Of a DNA stretch of 64,000 nucleotides, positions 51,635 to 59,263 are shown piece by piece. Where the stretch lies: the NCBI RefSeq assembly GCF_002008165.1, contig NZ_MRDM01000014.1:1054001-1118000 (forward strand). Reading direction: 5' to 3'. Within the stretch, counting starts at the first letter, position 1; every line of letters begins with the position of its first letter. The DNA is from Rhizobium laguerreae (GTDB taxonomy: Bacteria; Pseudomonadota; Alphaproteobacteria; Rhizobiales; Rhizobiaceae). The translations under genes were made by a program, and so were the position numbers. Under the pieces are notes generated by a model. The model saw nothing but the letters and a program-made list of their open reading frames with translations. It did not search any database and was not told the DNA's origin.

Positions 51635-52765
51635 TTAGCGGTCAAGCACCGCGCGGATCTCGACGAGGTTCGAGCGCACCCTCAGAATATAGAAGCCCAT
51701 GGTGGCGAGATGGCTCGGCATGATCCAGCCGTCCTCGCGGCCGTTCGAGATGATCGCGGGCTGGATGCGCAGTGCGGCCTGGAACTGCCGCGTCGTGCTG
51801 CCCCAGATCGCGCCGAGATTGCGTTCCTGCACCACCTGCGAGAAATCCGCCTGCGCGGCGGCAAGGATGGCGTAGTAGGCATAGAGCTGGCCATAGGCGA
51901 ACCAGAACCGGTCGTCGGCACGAGTATCGAACCAGCCGCGATTGTGGTTTTCCGAGCGCTCGGCGAGCATGTCGGAGGTGCCGCCGAGATCGTTGGCGAT
52001 GCGGTCGATGAACTGCATCAGATTGTCGGCGCGGCCGTCGAAAACGACGTTGCAGAGGGCGAGATCGGTGTTGAATTTGCGCAGGCTGCCTATCGCCGAG
52101 CGGTAATAGGAGGGCGTCGGCGTCTTCGGCCCGAAGGGGTTGAGGCCGAAATACCAGCTGTTTTCGTCGAACTGCAGATTGCCGCGCGCGCTCTGCAGGT
52201 CGTTGTTAATGCCCGAGGTGCCGCGCACACGCCCGAGCGTATCGACAAGCTCCGCCGAAGTCCGCCGGACCGCCTGGTTGATACCGCGCTGGAAAGAGGC
52301 CTTGTTGTCGAGGAAGGGCGTATGATCCCAGTCGATGCCGAAAAAGCCCATCTTGTAGAGCAGCATGGAGGAGATCCATGCGTTCTGGTTGACATTGAAA
52401 TCGGTCAGATCGGCCGCGACATCGACGATCGCCGAGCGCTGGCAGGTCTTCGGTGCCGTCGCAGCGGCGCCGTCGGCCGCCGGCACGTCCTGTCCGGCCG
52501 CAACCTTGCGCTCCGAAAGCCGGTACTGGTCGACGAATGCGGTGTTGAAATTCGACCAGACCTGCGTCTGCCAGAAGAAATAACCGTAGAGCACGGCCAA
52601 CAGCGCCACGAAAGCGATGACCGGCAGCCGGATCATCCAGCTCCGGCGCTGATACCAGCCGTGCGCGGCAAGAAAGGGCCAAAAGGCCCAGGCGGAAAAC
52701 AGGCGGGCCCAGCGGCCGATCGTCTGGCCGATCAGCCTGAAAAAACCGGCTATCCGGTCAAGCAT
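51635..52765 (-). CDS. DUF2333 family protein
   Basis: 376 residues. One membrane segment near residues 46-66 (LPVIAFVALLAVLYGYFFW) leaves a short amphipathic N-terminus inside and a large C-terminal domain outside the cytoplasm. Characteristic blocks are NQNAWISSMLLYKMGFFGIDWDHTPFLDNKASFQRGINQAVRRT and RTGSAE-type loops near the middle. Function unknown. It is convergent with the PAS gene and is about 140 nt downstream of a coiled-coil protein gene on the same strand. Confidence 0.87.
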   Translation of the reverse strand: MLDRIAGFFRLIGQTIGRWARLFSAWAFWPFLAAHGWYQRRSWMIRLPVIAFVALLAVLYGYFFWQTQVWSNFNTAFVDQYRLSERKVAAGQDVPAADGAAATAPKTCQRSAIVDVAADLTDFNVNQNAWISSMLLYKMGFFGIDWDHTPFLDNKASFQRGINQAVRRTSAELVDTLGRVRGTSGINNDLQSARGNLQFDENSWYFGLNPFGPKTPTPSYYRSAIGSLRKFNTDLALCNVVFDGRADNLMQFIDRIANDLGGTSDMLAERSENHNRGWFDTRADDRFWFAYGQLYAYYAILAAAQADFSQVVQERNLGAIWGSTTRQFQAALRIQPAIISNGREDGWIMPSHLATMGFYILRVRSNLVEIRAVLDR

Positions 52766-52905
52766 CGTCGTCTCCTGTCAGGCGAGGCGAACATCGGGAC
52801 ATTGCCGCCCGCTGCATCCCACATATGCGCTCGATGGGCCGAGCACAACACGAGCCCTCCGATTTTTCGGAATGAAAGCATTGCGCAAGAGGGGTGCCCT
52901 GCTGG

Positions 52906-53982
52906 TCAAGAGCGCAAGAAAGGCAGGCTGAAACGGAAAGACCTGCGCGCCGTGTCGATCAGGGGCGCTCCCGATGTTTCCGGCGGCGATTCGGCATAGG
53001 TCGGAAACCTTCTGGCGAGTTCGAGATCGGCGCGGCTCTTGCGCCGCTCCAGATCCTGGGCGACCAGCATGCCCTTCTCAAACAGCCTGATCGGCGCGGC
53101 GATATCGGGAAAGAGTTCCGGCTTGATCCTCACCTTCATGCCCGGTCGGTCGGTATCGACCTGCGCCTGGTAGATGATCAGCCGTTCTTCCACGTCGATC
53201 AGCAGCTTGCGCAGCAGCACGTTGCCGGCGGCGATCCGGCCGTTCAGCGAATCGACAAAGGCCTGGAACAGGCCGATGAAGCGCTCACGCCTCTGGCTGT
53301 CGTCGCGCATCTCGTGCTCCCCGGCGGAAATCCGCTCGGCCTCCGCCTTCAGCGCCCGCCGCTCCGCCTCCATCTGCTCCCAATGCGCCCTGTTGCCATA
53401 GACGCCGATACGGCCCTGCGTCGTCAGCGCCTTGGCATTGAGCTCCTTCATCTTGAGGCGGGCGATATCGATGGAAACAACCAGCCGGCGCCGCTGCTCG
53501 ACGATATCGACAAGGCTGAGCTCGGCGGCCTTGTGCCGTTCGGTGAGCGCGGCGCGCTGGCCGGCAATCAGTCCCGCGAGCGCATCCGATTTCGTCAAAA
53601 GGTCGAGCAGCCTCTCGATGACGGGCGCTTCGCGCACACGTTCGGTATACATGCGCCACATCCGTTGGCGCGACACCCAGCCGGCCATCTTCTCACGCAG
53701 CGTCAACCCCCGGAAACTGTCGAGATCGGCTGAAACCTCGGCCGTCAGCCGATCTAGGCAAAAGACCAGCTCGGCCAGTTGGGCGTCGAGCGCCGCAGCA
53801 TCGGCGATATGGGCCTGGAAGTGGGTATTCTGCTCGAGGAAGACCTCGTCGGCCGATCGTGTTTCGTCGCCGCTGAAGGCGCCGATCGCGGCCACGCAAC
53901 AGGCTCCCTCGGCCGCAATCCTTTCGGCAAGGCTGCCTGCGGCTTCATACTGGCTGTCGAATGGCGGGGGTTTGCGCACCAA
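52906..53982 (-). CDS. Coiled-coil hypothetical protein
   Basis: 358 residues, rich in Arg, Glu, Ala and Leu, without a signal peptide or membrane segment. Long helical stretches (about residues 60-130 and 160-260) give coiled-coil propensity, for instance ALTERHKAAELSLVDIVEQRRRLVVSIDIARLKMKEL. The pattern recalls proteins that scaffold membranes or toxic-anion resistance proteins of the TelA type, but similarity is too weak for a claim. It lies upstream of the DUF2333 gene on the same strand and might work with it. Confidence 0.75.
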   Translation of the reverse strand: MVRKPPPFDSQYEAAGSLAERIAAEGACCVAAIGAFSGDETRSADEVFLEQNTHFQAHIADAAALDAQLAELVFCLDRLTAEVSADLDSFRGLTLREKMAGWVSRQRMWRMYTERVREAPVIERLLDLLTKSDALAGLIAGQRAALTERHKAAELSLVDIVEQRRRLVVSIDIARLKMKELNAKALTTQGRIGVYGNRAHWEQMEAERRALKAEAERISAGEHEMRDDSQRRERFIGLFQAFVDSLNGRIAAGNVLLRKLLIDVEERLIIYQAQVDTDRPGMKVRIKPELFPDIAAPIRLFEKGMLVAQDLERRKSRADLELARRFPTYAESPPETSGAPLIDTARRSFRFSLPFLRS

Positions 53983-54055
53983 GCCTCTCCAGGGAATCTC
54001 CTGCCCCCAAGCTAGCCGCTTGCGACGCCAAAGAAAACAGGCAGCGTCGCCGGCT

Positions 54056-54658
54056 TCAGACCGGCTCGGCGATCCAGGTACCGTTCATCGCGTCGTCCCA
54101 GTGCCTGCGGCAGAGCGAGACATATTTCTCGTTGCCGCCGACATCGATCTGGGCGCCTTCGTGCAATACCTTTCCTTCCGCGTCGAGCCGCACAACCATC
54201 GTCGCCTTGCGTCCGCAATGGCAGATCGTGCGCACCTCGCGCATTTCGTCGGCGATCGCCAGCAGTTCCTGCGAGGCCGGAAACAGCTTGCCCTGGAAAT
54301 CGGTTCTTAGCCCGTAGACCATCACAGGGATGCCGAGCCTGTCGACGATGCGGGCAAGCTGCCAGACATGGACAGGCGTCATAAAATGCGCCTCGTCGAC
54401 GAAGATGCAGGAAATCGGCGCCCCTTCGCCGCTCAGCGTCGCGACCAACCGGAACAGATCCTCCTGCGGCTCGAAGGGAATGGCGCTCGCCTCCAAGCCG
54501 ATCCGCGAGCCGATGACGCCTCGGCCCGCGCGCTCATCGAAGGCGGCGATCAGCTGCACCGTGCGCATGCCGCGCTCCTGGTAATTATAGGAGGCCTGCA
54601 GCAGCATCGTCGACTTGCCGGCGTTCATCGTCGAGTAGTTGAAATAGAGTTTTGCCAT
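54056..54658 (-). CDS. tdk: Thymidine kinase
   Basis: 200 residues, type II thymidine kinase. It phosphorylates thymidine to dTMP in the salvage pathway. The P-loop is MNAGKST (about residues 11-17), with FVDEAHFM as the DEAH-like Walker B, and zinc ligands in ICHCG and SLCRRH. ATG 54658 has AAGGAGAAATCGG upstream, a strong site that overrules a longer reading frame. It is divergent from choX with 236 bp between starts. Confidence 0.95.
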   Translation of the reverse strand: MAKLYFNYSTMNAGKSTMLLQASYNYQERGMRTVQLIAAFDERAGRGVIGSRIGLEASAIPFEPQEDLFRLVATLSGEGAPISCIFVDEAHFMTPVHVWQLARIVDRLGIPVMVYGLRTDFQGKLFPASQELLAIADEMREVRTICHCGRKATMVVRLDAEGKVLHEGAQIDVGGNEKYVSLCRRHWDDAMNGTWIAEPV

Positions 54659-54894
54659 CCGATTTCTCCTTGATCGGCTTATTGAAAGCTCGGAATGGCA
54701 AAGAAAAGCCCTGGGTGAGCGATAATCACAGGAATCCGGCTCGAAAGCCGCGGAAAGCCCCGAAAACAAGGCACTGCCAAAAAAACCGTGGACGTCGCAA
54801 TCGCATGGGTCGATACGGCGCAAACGCACTGAGGTCGCTTGTCAAACTCGGTTAATGATGGTTGGCTTGGGAACTTAAAGACTGGGAGTCTAAA

Positions 54895-55851
54895 ATGAAA
54901 ACAACAAGCACGTTCAAACTCGTTACCGCAACTGCTGTCGCCGCCCTCTCCGTTGCGACCGCCGCCTTCGCTGCCGATCCCGACAGCTGCTCCACCGTTC
55001 GTTTCTCGGATGTCGGCTGGACGGATATCACCGCCACCACCGCCACCGCATCCGTCGTCCTGAAGAGCATCGGCTATCAGACCGACGTCAAGGTTCTCTC
55101 GGTGCCGGTCACCTATACCTCGCTGAAGAACAAGGACATCGATGTCTTCCTCGGCAACTGGATGGAGACGCAGGAGAAGGACGTCCGTCCCTATCTCGAC
55201 GACAAGTCGGTCGAATCCTTCGGCCCAAACCTCGTCGGCGCCAAGTACACGCTCGCAACCAACGCCAAGGGTGCTGAACTCGGCATCAAGGACTTCAAGG
55301 ATATCGCCGCTCACAAGGACGATCTCGACGGCAAGATCTACGGCATCGAGCCCGGCAATGACGGCAACCGCCTCGTCATGGACATGATCGAGAAGGACGA
55401 GTTCGGCCTGAAGGATATGGAAGTCGTCGAGTCCTCCGAACAGGGCATGCTCGCCCAGGTCGCCCGTGCCGACAAATCGGGCAAGCCCGTTGTCTTCCTC
55501 GGCTGGGCACCCCATCCGATGAACACCAACTTCAAGCTGACCTACCTCACGGGCGGCGACAACGTCTTCGGTCCTGACTTCGGCGGCGCCAAGGTCTTCA
55601 CCAATGTCCGTGCCGGTTATCTCGAAGAATGCCCGAATGTCGGCATGATGTTGAAGAACCTGAAGTTCTCCCTCGACATGGAAAACCAGATCATGGGCAA
55701 GATCCTCAACGACGGCAAGGAGCCGGAAGCTGCGGCTTCTGAATGGCTGAAGGCGAACCCCGCAGCGCTCGAGCCCTGGCTTGCGGGCGTCAAGACTCGC
55801 GACGGCAGCGGCGAAGCCCTCGCGGCCGCCAAGACCGGCCTCGGCCTCTGA
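54895..55851 (+). CDS. choX: Choline ABC transporter, periplasmic substrate-binding protein
   Basis: 318 residues. A signal peptide of about 23 residues (SVATAAFAADP) leads into an OpuAC-type binding fold. Aromatic residues that could cage the choline headgroup are seen in SDVGWTDI, FLGNWMETQ and LGWAPHPMN. ATG 54895 has GGGAGTCTAAA upstream. It is the first gene of choX-choW-choV, which imports choline for betaine production. A strong hairpin follows at 55859-55882. Confidence 0.93.
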   Translation: MKTTSTFKLVTATAVAALSVATAAFAADPDSCSTVRFSDVGWTDITATTATASVVLKSIGYQTDVKVLSVPVTYTSLKNKDIDVFLGNWMETQEKDVRPYLDDKSVESFGPNLVGAKYTLATNAKGAELGIKDFKDIAAHKDDLDGKIYGIEPGNDGNRLVMDMIEKDEFGLKDMEVVESSEQGMLAQVARADKSGKPVVFLGWAPHPMNTNFKLTYLTGGDNVFGPDFGGAKVFTNVRAGYLEECPNVGMMLKNLKFSLDMENQIMGKILNDGKEPEAAASEWLKANPAALEPWLAGVKTRDGSGEALAAAKTGLGL

Positions 55852-55858
55852 TGATACG

Positions 55859-55887
55859 AACGGGGCGGCTCGCCGCCCCGTTTCATT
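55859..55887 (+). terminator. Intercistronic hairpin between choX and choW
   Basis: AACGGGGCGGC and GCCGCCCCGTT form an 11-bp stem with a 2-nt loop, followed by TTCATTTTTG. It lies 7 nt after the choX stop. It may partly terminate the transcript or protect the choX mRNA, giving more binding protein than permease. Confidence 0.75.
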
Positions 55888-55923
55888 TTTGTCCGATTGT
55901 TGTTTTTCTGGATAGGCGCGCCC

Positions 55924-56769
55924 TTGAATTGGATCACCGAATTTAAGATTCCCGTTGGCCCCTGGGCCAAATCCTTTGTGGATTGGCTGACCTCGAACGG
56001 CGAATGGTTCTTCAACCAGATCGCCTTCCTGCTGTCGAGCGCCATTGACGGCCTGCTCTTCGTGCTGCAGAAGCCTCATCCCCTGATCGTCATCGCTGCC
56101 ATCACCGCCATCGCCTTTTGGCTGCGCCGGTCGATCGCGGTTGCCGTCTTCACCTGTCTCGGGCTGCTGCTGATCGTGAACCAGGACTATTGGAAGGAAA
56201 CGACGGAGACGCTCGCTCTCGTGCTCGCCGCCACCTTCGTCTGTATGGTGATCGGTATTCCGCTCGGCATTGCCGCCGCCCGCCGCCCTTGGGTCTATGC
56301 TGCCATGCGCCCGGTACTCGATCTCATGCAGACCATACCGACTTTCGTCTATCTGATCCCGGCGCTCATCCTGTTCGGCCTCGGCATGGTGCCAGGCCTG
56401 ATCGCGACCGTCATCTTCGCAATCCCCGCCCCGATCCGGCTGACGCGCCTCGGCATCATCTCAACGCCGCCGTCCCTCGTCGAAGCCGCCGTGGCTTTCG
56501 GCGCGACGCCGATACAGGTGCTGCGCAAGATCGAGCTTCCCTTCGCCACGCCGCAGATCATGGCGGGTCTCACCCAGACCATCATGCTGTCGCTGTCGAT
56601 GGTCGTCATCGCCGCCCTTGTCGGCGCTCCAGGGCTTGGCGTGCCCGTCGTCCGCGCGCTGAACACCGTCAATATCGCCAAGGGCTTCGAGGCGGGCTTC
56701 TGCATCGTCATCCTGGCAATCATTCTCGACCGGATGTTCCGCACCGCGGGTGAAGGAGGCGCTGCATGA
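55924..56769 (+). CDS. choW: Choline ABC transporter permease
   Basis: 281 residues from TTG 55924 (MNWITEFKIPVGPWAKSFVDW), preceded by GGATAGG. About six membrane helices; the permease EAA-like loop reads EAAVAFGATPIQVLRKIELPFATPQIM (about residues 190-216). Length and start agree with the ChoW pattern known from Sinorhizobium. Two further TTG codons upstream (55897, 55900) are in frame and less well placed. Its stop overlaps choV by 4 nt. Confidence 0.92.
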   Translation: MNWITEFKIPVGPWAKSFVDWLTSNGEWFFNQIAFLLSSAIDGLLFVLQKPHPLIVIAAITAIAFWLRRSIAVAVFTCLGLLLIVNQDYWKETTETLALVLAATFVCMVIGIPLGIAAARRPWVYAAMRPVLDLMQTIPTFVYLIPALILFGLGMVPGLIATVIFAIPAPIRLTRLGIISTPPSLVEAAVAFGATPIQVLRKIELPFATPQIMAGLTQTIMLSLSMVVIAALVGAPGLGVPVVRALNTVNIAKGFEAGFCIVILAIILDRMFRTAGEGGAA

Positions 56770-57818
56770 CCGCGGTAAGCTTTAACAATGTCAGCATCGT
56801 CTTTGGCGATCGGCCGGAAACCGCGCTTGCCATGGTCGACCAGGGCAAAACGCGCGACGAGATCGGCGCCGCCACCGGTCTGGTGCTCGGCGTGGCCAAC
56901 GCCTCGCTGACGATCGAGGAAGGCGAGATCCTGGTGCTGATGGGTCTTTCCGGCTCCGGCAAGTCGACGCTGCTGCGCGCCGTCAACGGGCTCGCTCCCG
57001 TGGTGCGTGGCGATGTCGCGGTCTCGGCGGCCACCGGCCCCGTCAACCCCTATAGATGCAATGCCAAGGCCTTGCGCGACCTGCGCACCCACACCGTCTC
57101 CATGGTGTTCCAGCAATTCGCCCTCCTGCCCTGGCGCACAGTCGCCGACAATGTCGGCTTCGGTCTCGAGCTCGCCGGCATGCCGGAAGCCGAACGCAAG
57201 CTCCGCGTCGGCGAACAGCTTGAACTCGTCAACCTGACGAAATGGGCCGATCGCAAGGTCAACGAGCTTTCCGGCGGCATGCAGCAGCGTGTCGGGCTCG
57301 CCCGCGCCTTTGCCACCGGCGCCCCGATTCTGCTCATGGACGAGCCGTTCTCGGCGCTCGACCCATTGATCCGCACCCGCCTGCAGGATGAACTCCTGGA
57401 GTTCCAGCGGCGGCTGAAGAAGACCATCCTCTTCGTCAGCCACGATCTCGACGAGGCCTTCCGCATCGGCAATCGCATTGCCATCATGGAGAGCGGCCGC
57501 ATCATCCAGTGCGGGACGCCGCACGATATCGTCAAGAACCCCGCCGACCAGTATGTCGCTGATTTCGTGCAGAACCTCAATCCGATCAACATGCTGACGG
57601 CCGCCGACGTCATGCAGCCAGGCCTCGGCCAGACTGCCGCCGGCATGAGCGTCAGCGCCACGGCCCGCGCCGCGACCCCGCTTATCGATATTCTCGATGC
57701 CCTTGCCCGCCAGCCGGGCAGTATCGGCATCGTCGAGAACGGCGCGATCGTCGGCACCATCTCGGCTCAGGATATCGTTGCCGGCCTCACCCGCCATCGC
57801 CGCAAGGAGGAAGCTTGA
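56766..57818 (+). CDS. choV: Choline ABC transporter ATP-binding protein
   Basis: 350 residues, ATPase of the quaternary-amine (OpuAA/ProV) family. Walker A is GLSGSGKST (about residues 60-68), the signature LSGGMQQRVGLARA, Walker B ILLMDEPFSALD. The C-terminal tail (about residues 275-350) is CBS-like and may sense ionic strength. It starts by an ATGA overlap with choW. Its own stop overlaps the ATG of an 11-codon mini-ORF (TGATG). Confidence 0.95.
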   Translation: MTAVSFNNVSIVFGDRPETALAMVDQGKTRDEIGAATGLVLGVANASLTIEEGEILVLMGLSGSGKSTLLRAVNGLAPVVRGDVAVSAATGPVNPYRCNAKALRDLRTHTVSMVFQQFALLPWRTVADNVGFGLELAGMPEAERKLRVGEQLELVNLTKWADRKVNELSGGMQQRVGLARAFATGAPILLMDEPFSALDPLIRTRLQDELLEFQRRLKKTILFVSHDLDEAFRIGNRIAIMESGRIIQCGTPHDIVKNPADQYVADFVQNLNPINMLTAADVMQPGLGQTAAGMSVSATARAATPLIDILDALARQPGSIGIVENGAIVGTISAQDIVAGLTRHRRKEEA

Positions 57819-57853
57819 TGTTTTCCATCCGCTTTGCCACAAAGCGGATATGA
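57818..57853 (+). CDS. 11-codon coupling mini-ORF between choV and the hugZ-like gene
   Basis: ATG 57818 encodes MFSIRFATKRI and stops at 57853. Its start overlaps the choV stop (TGATG) and its stop overlaps the next gene's start (ATATGA). AAGGAGGAAGC provides a strong ribosome-binding site. The whole ORF lies in the hairpin 57827-57849. This looks like a translational coupling element instead of a functional peptide. Confidence 0.55.
   Translation: MFSIRFATKRI
57827..57849 (+). promoter_or_regulatory. Perfect hairpin abutting the hugZ-like start codon
   Basis: ATCCGCTTTG (57827-57836) and CAAAGCGGAT (57840-57849) pair perfectly with a CCA loop; the ATG of the next gene begins at 57850. The arm occupies the place of a ribosome-binding site, so initiation would need the stem opened by ribosomes translating the mini-ORF. 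Confidence 0.65.
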
Positions 57854-58599
57854 AAGATCAGCCCTCCCCTTTACGCGAAACCGACGACGAAGCCCGCAAG
57901 CTCGCTCGCGTGTTGTTGCGCTCCGCCCGCTATGCTGCGATCGCCGTTCTCGACCCCGAGACCGGCTTTCCCTTCGCCAGCCGCGTGCTGGTTGCTACCG
58001 ACATCGACGGAACGCCCGTGATCCTCGTTTCGAAGCTGTCGGCCCACACCAAAGCGCTCGCCAAGGACCCGCGCGCTTCGCTCCTGACCGGTGAACCCGG
58101 CAAGGGCGACCCCCTCGCCTATCCCCGTTTGACGACCCAATGCCTGGCAGAACCCGTCGAGCCTGGCAATGCAATCCATGAGCGTATCCGCACGCGTTTT
58201 CTCGATCGCCACAGCAAAGCAGCGCTTTATATCGACTTTCCTGATTTCCTGTTCTTCCGTCTCAAGCCGAAGCAGGCCAGCCTCAATGGCGGATTCGGCC
58301 GCGCCTACCTGCTTGATGGGAATGATCTCGTAATCGAGTCGGCCGCGAATGAGGCGATCGCCGCCGAGGCGGCAGAGACAGTGCGAGATTTAGTAGAACG
58401 CCATCCCGATATCGCCGATGCCCTCGCTATCAGGCTAAAGGCGCCAGAGTCAGGTCCTTGGCGCATTTGTGGTATCGATTCCTCAGGTTTCGACATGATT
58501 TCCGGCGACTTCCTTCTGCGATACGAATTCGAAACCCTCGCTGTGGATGCCGATCACATTTGTTCAAACATGTCTAAAGTAGCATACTCGATACCTTAA
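57850..58599 (+). CDS. HugZ-like FMN-binding/haem-utilisation protein
   Basis: 249 residues. The N-terminal split-barrel domain (RETDDEARKLARVLLRSARYAAIAVLDPETGFPFASRVLVATD) is of the pyridoxamine-phosphate-oxidase-like fold; RASLLTGEPGKGDPLAYPRLTTQ is the signature block of HugZ/HutZ relatives. The C-terminal part (from about 165) is DUF2470-like with conserved residues GIDSSGFDMI. HugZ proteins act in haem binding or degradation. ATG 57850 is reached by overlap from a mini-ORF; there is no free Shine-Dalgarno. The link with choline transport is unexplained. Confidence 0.83.
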   Translation: MKDQPSPLRETDDEARKLARVLLRSARYAAIAVLDPETGFPFASRVLVATDIDGTPVILVSKLSAHTKALAKDPRASLLTGEPGKGDPLAYPRLTTQCLAEPVEPGNAIHERIRTRFLDRHSKAALYIDFPDFLFFRLKPKQASLNGGFGRAYLLDGNDLVIESAANEAIAAEAAETVRDLVERHPDIADALAIRLKAPESGPWRICGIDSSGFDMISGDFLLRYEFETLAVDADHICSNMSKVAYSIP

Positions 58600-58714
58600 A
58601 TTTAGGTATATACAATCTTCGAGCCTAGTTGGTAGCTTTTGGTGTCAGTCAAAATCCCCGCTGGCGCTCTGCGTCAACCCACTTGATGTACGTTTCGCAT
58701 TAGGAAGATAACAT

Positions 58715-59032
58715 ATGGAAACCTCTGATTTGGCCGATCACACGAATGTGGCGGCAGCTTTATTGTCGGCCATGGCCAACCCGAAAAGATTGCTGATTCT
58801 GTGCAGCCTCGTGAAGGGCGAAGTGGCCGTCGGCGTGCTTGCGACGCAGGTCGGGCTCAGCCAGTCGGCTCTTTCTCAGCACCTTTCGAAACTGCGCGCT
58901 CAAAAGCTGGTCAAGACCCGCCGGGACGCACAAACCATCTACTATTCGAGCACCTCCGAGCCGGTCATGAAAATCCTGGCAACGCTCGAAGACATCTACC
59001 TCGTGCAGAACAGAAATAGATCCGCCGCCTGA
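58715..59032 (+). CDS. ArsR-family regulator, NolR-like
   Basis: 105-residue winged helix. The core VAAALLSAMANPKRLLILCSLVKGEVAVGVLATQVGLSQSALSQHLSKLRAQKLVKTRRDAQTIYYSSTSEPVMKILATLE (residues 12-92) resembles NolR, the global regulator of nodulation genes, almost throughout. It lacks the metal-binding Cys pairs of ArsR/SmtB. Whether it is NolR itself or a paralogue cannot be decided here; the C-terminal tail is short. A strong terminator follows at 59125. Confidence 0.88.
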   Translation: METSDLADHTNVAAALLSAMANPKRLLILCSLVKGEVAVGVLATQVGLSQSALSQHLSKLRAQKLVKTRRDAQTIYYSSTSEPVMKILATLEDIYLVQNRNRSAA

Positions 59033-59124
59033 TGATAGCGCTGACATGATGTCGGCCGATGTCGTGCTGCAAGGGGATGTTCCCGGAGGCTTGGCAACGA
59101 TATTTCAGCACCTGAACCTTATGG

Positions 59125-59163
59125 CACGACCGGCAAATTTGCGATTTGCCGGTCGTGCTTTTA
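59125..59163 (+). terminator. Terminator after the NolR-like gene
   Basis: Perfect 15-bp stem GCACGACCGGCAAAT / ATTTGCCGGTCGTGC with a 5-nt loop, followed by TTTT. Confidence 0.9.
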
Positions 59164-59263
59164 GAGAGACAGTCGGTCGCGCAGGAGCACCCGTCTCGCT
59201 ATCGGTTTTTTGTTTTGGTGCAATTCCAGACGTAAAACTGCCGCGCACTTTGCCGGAGTTGCT

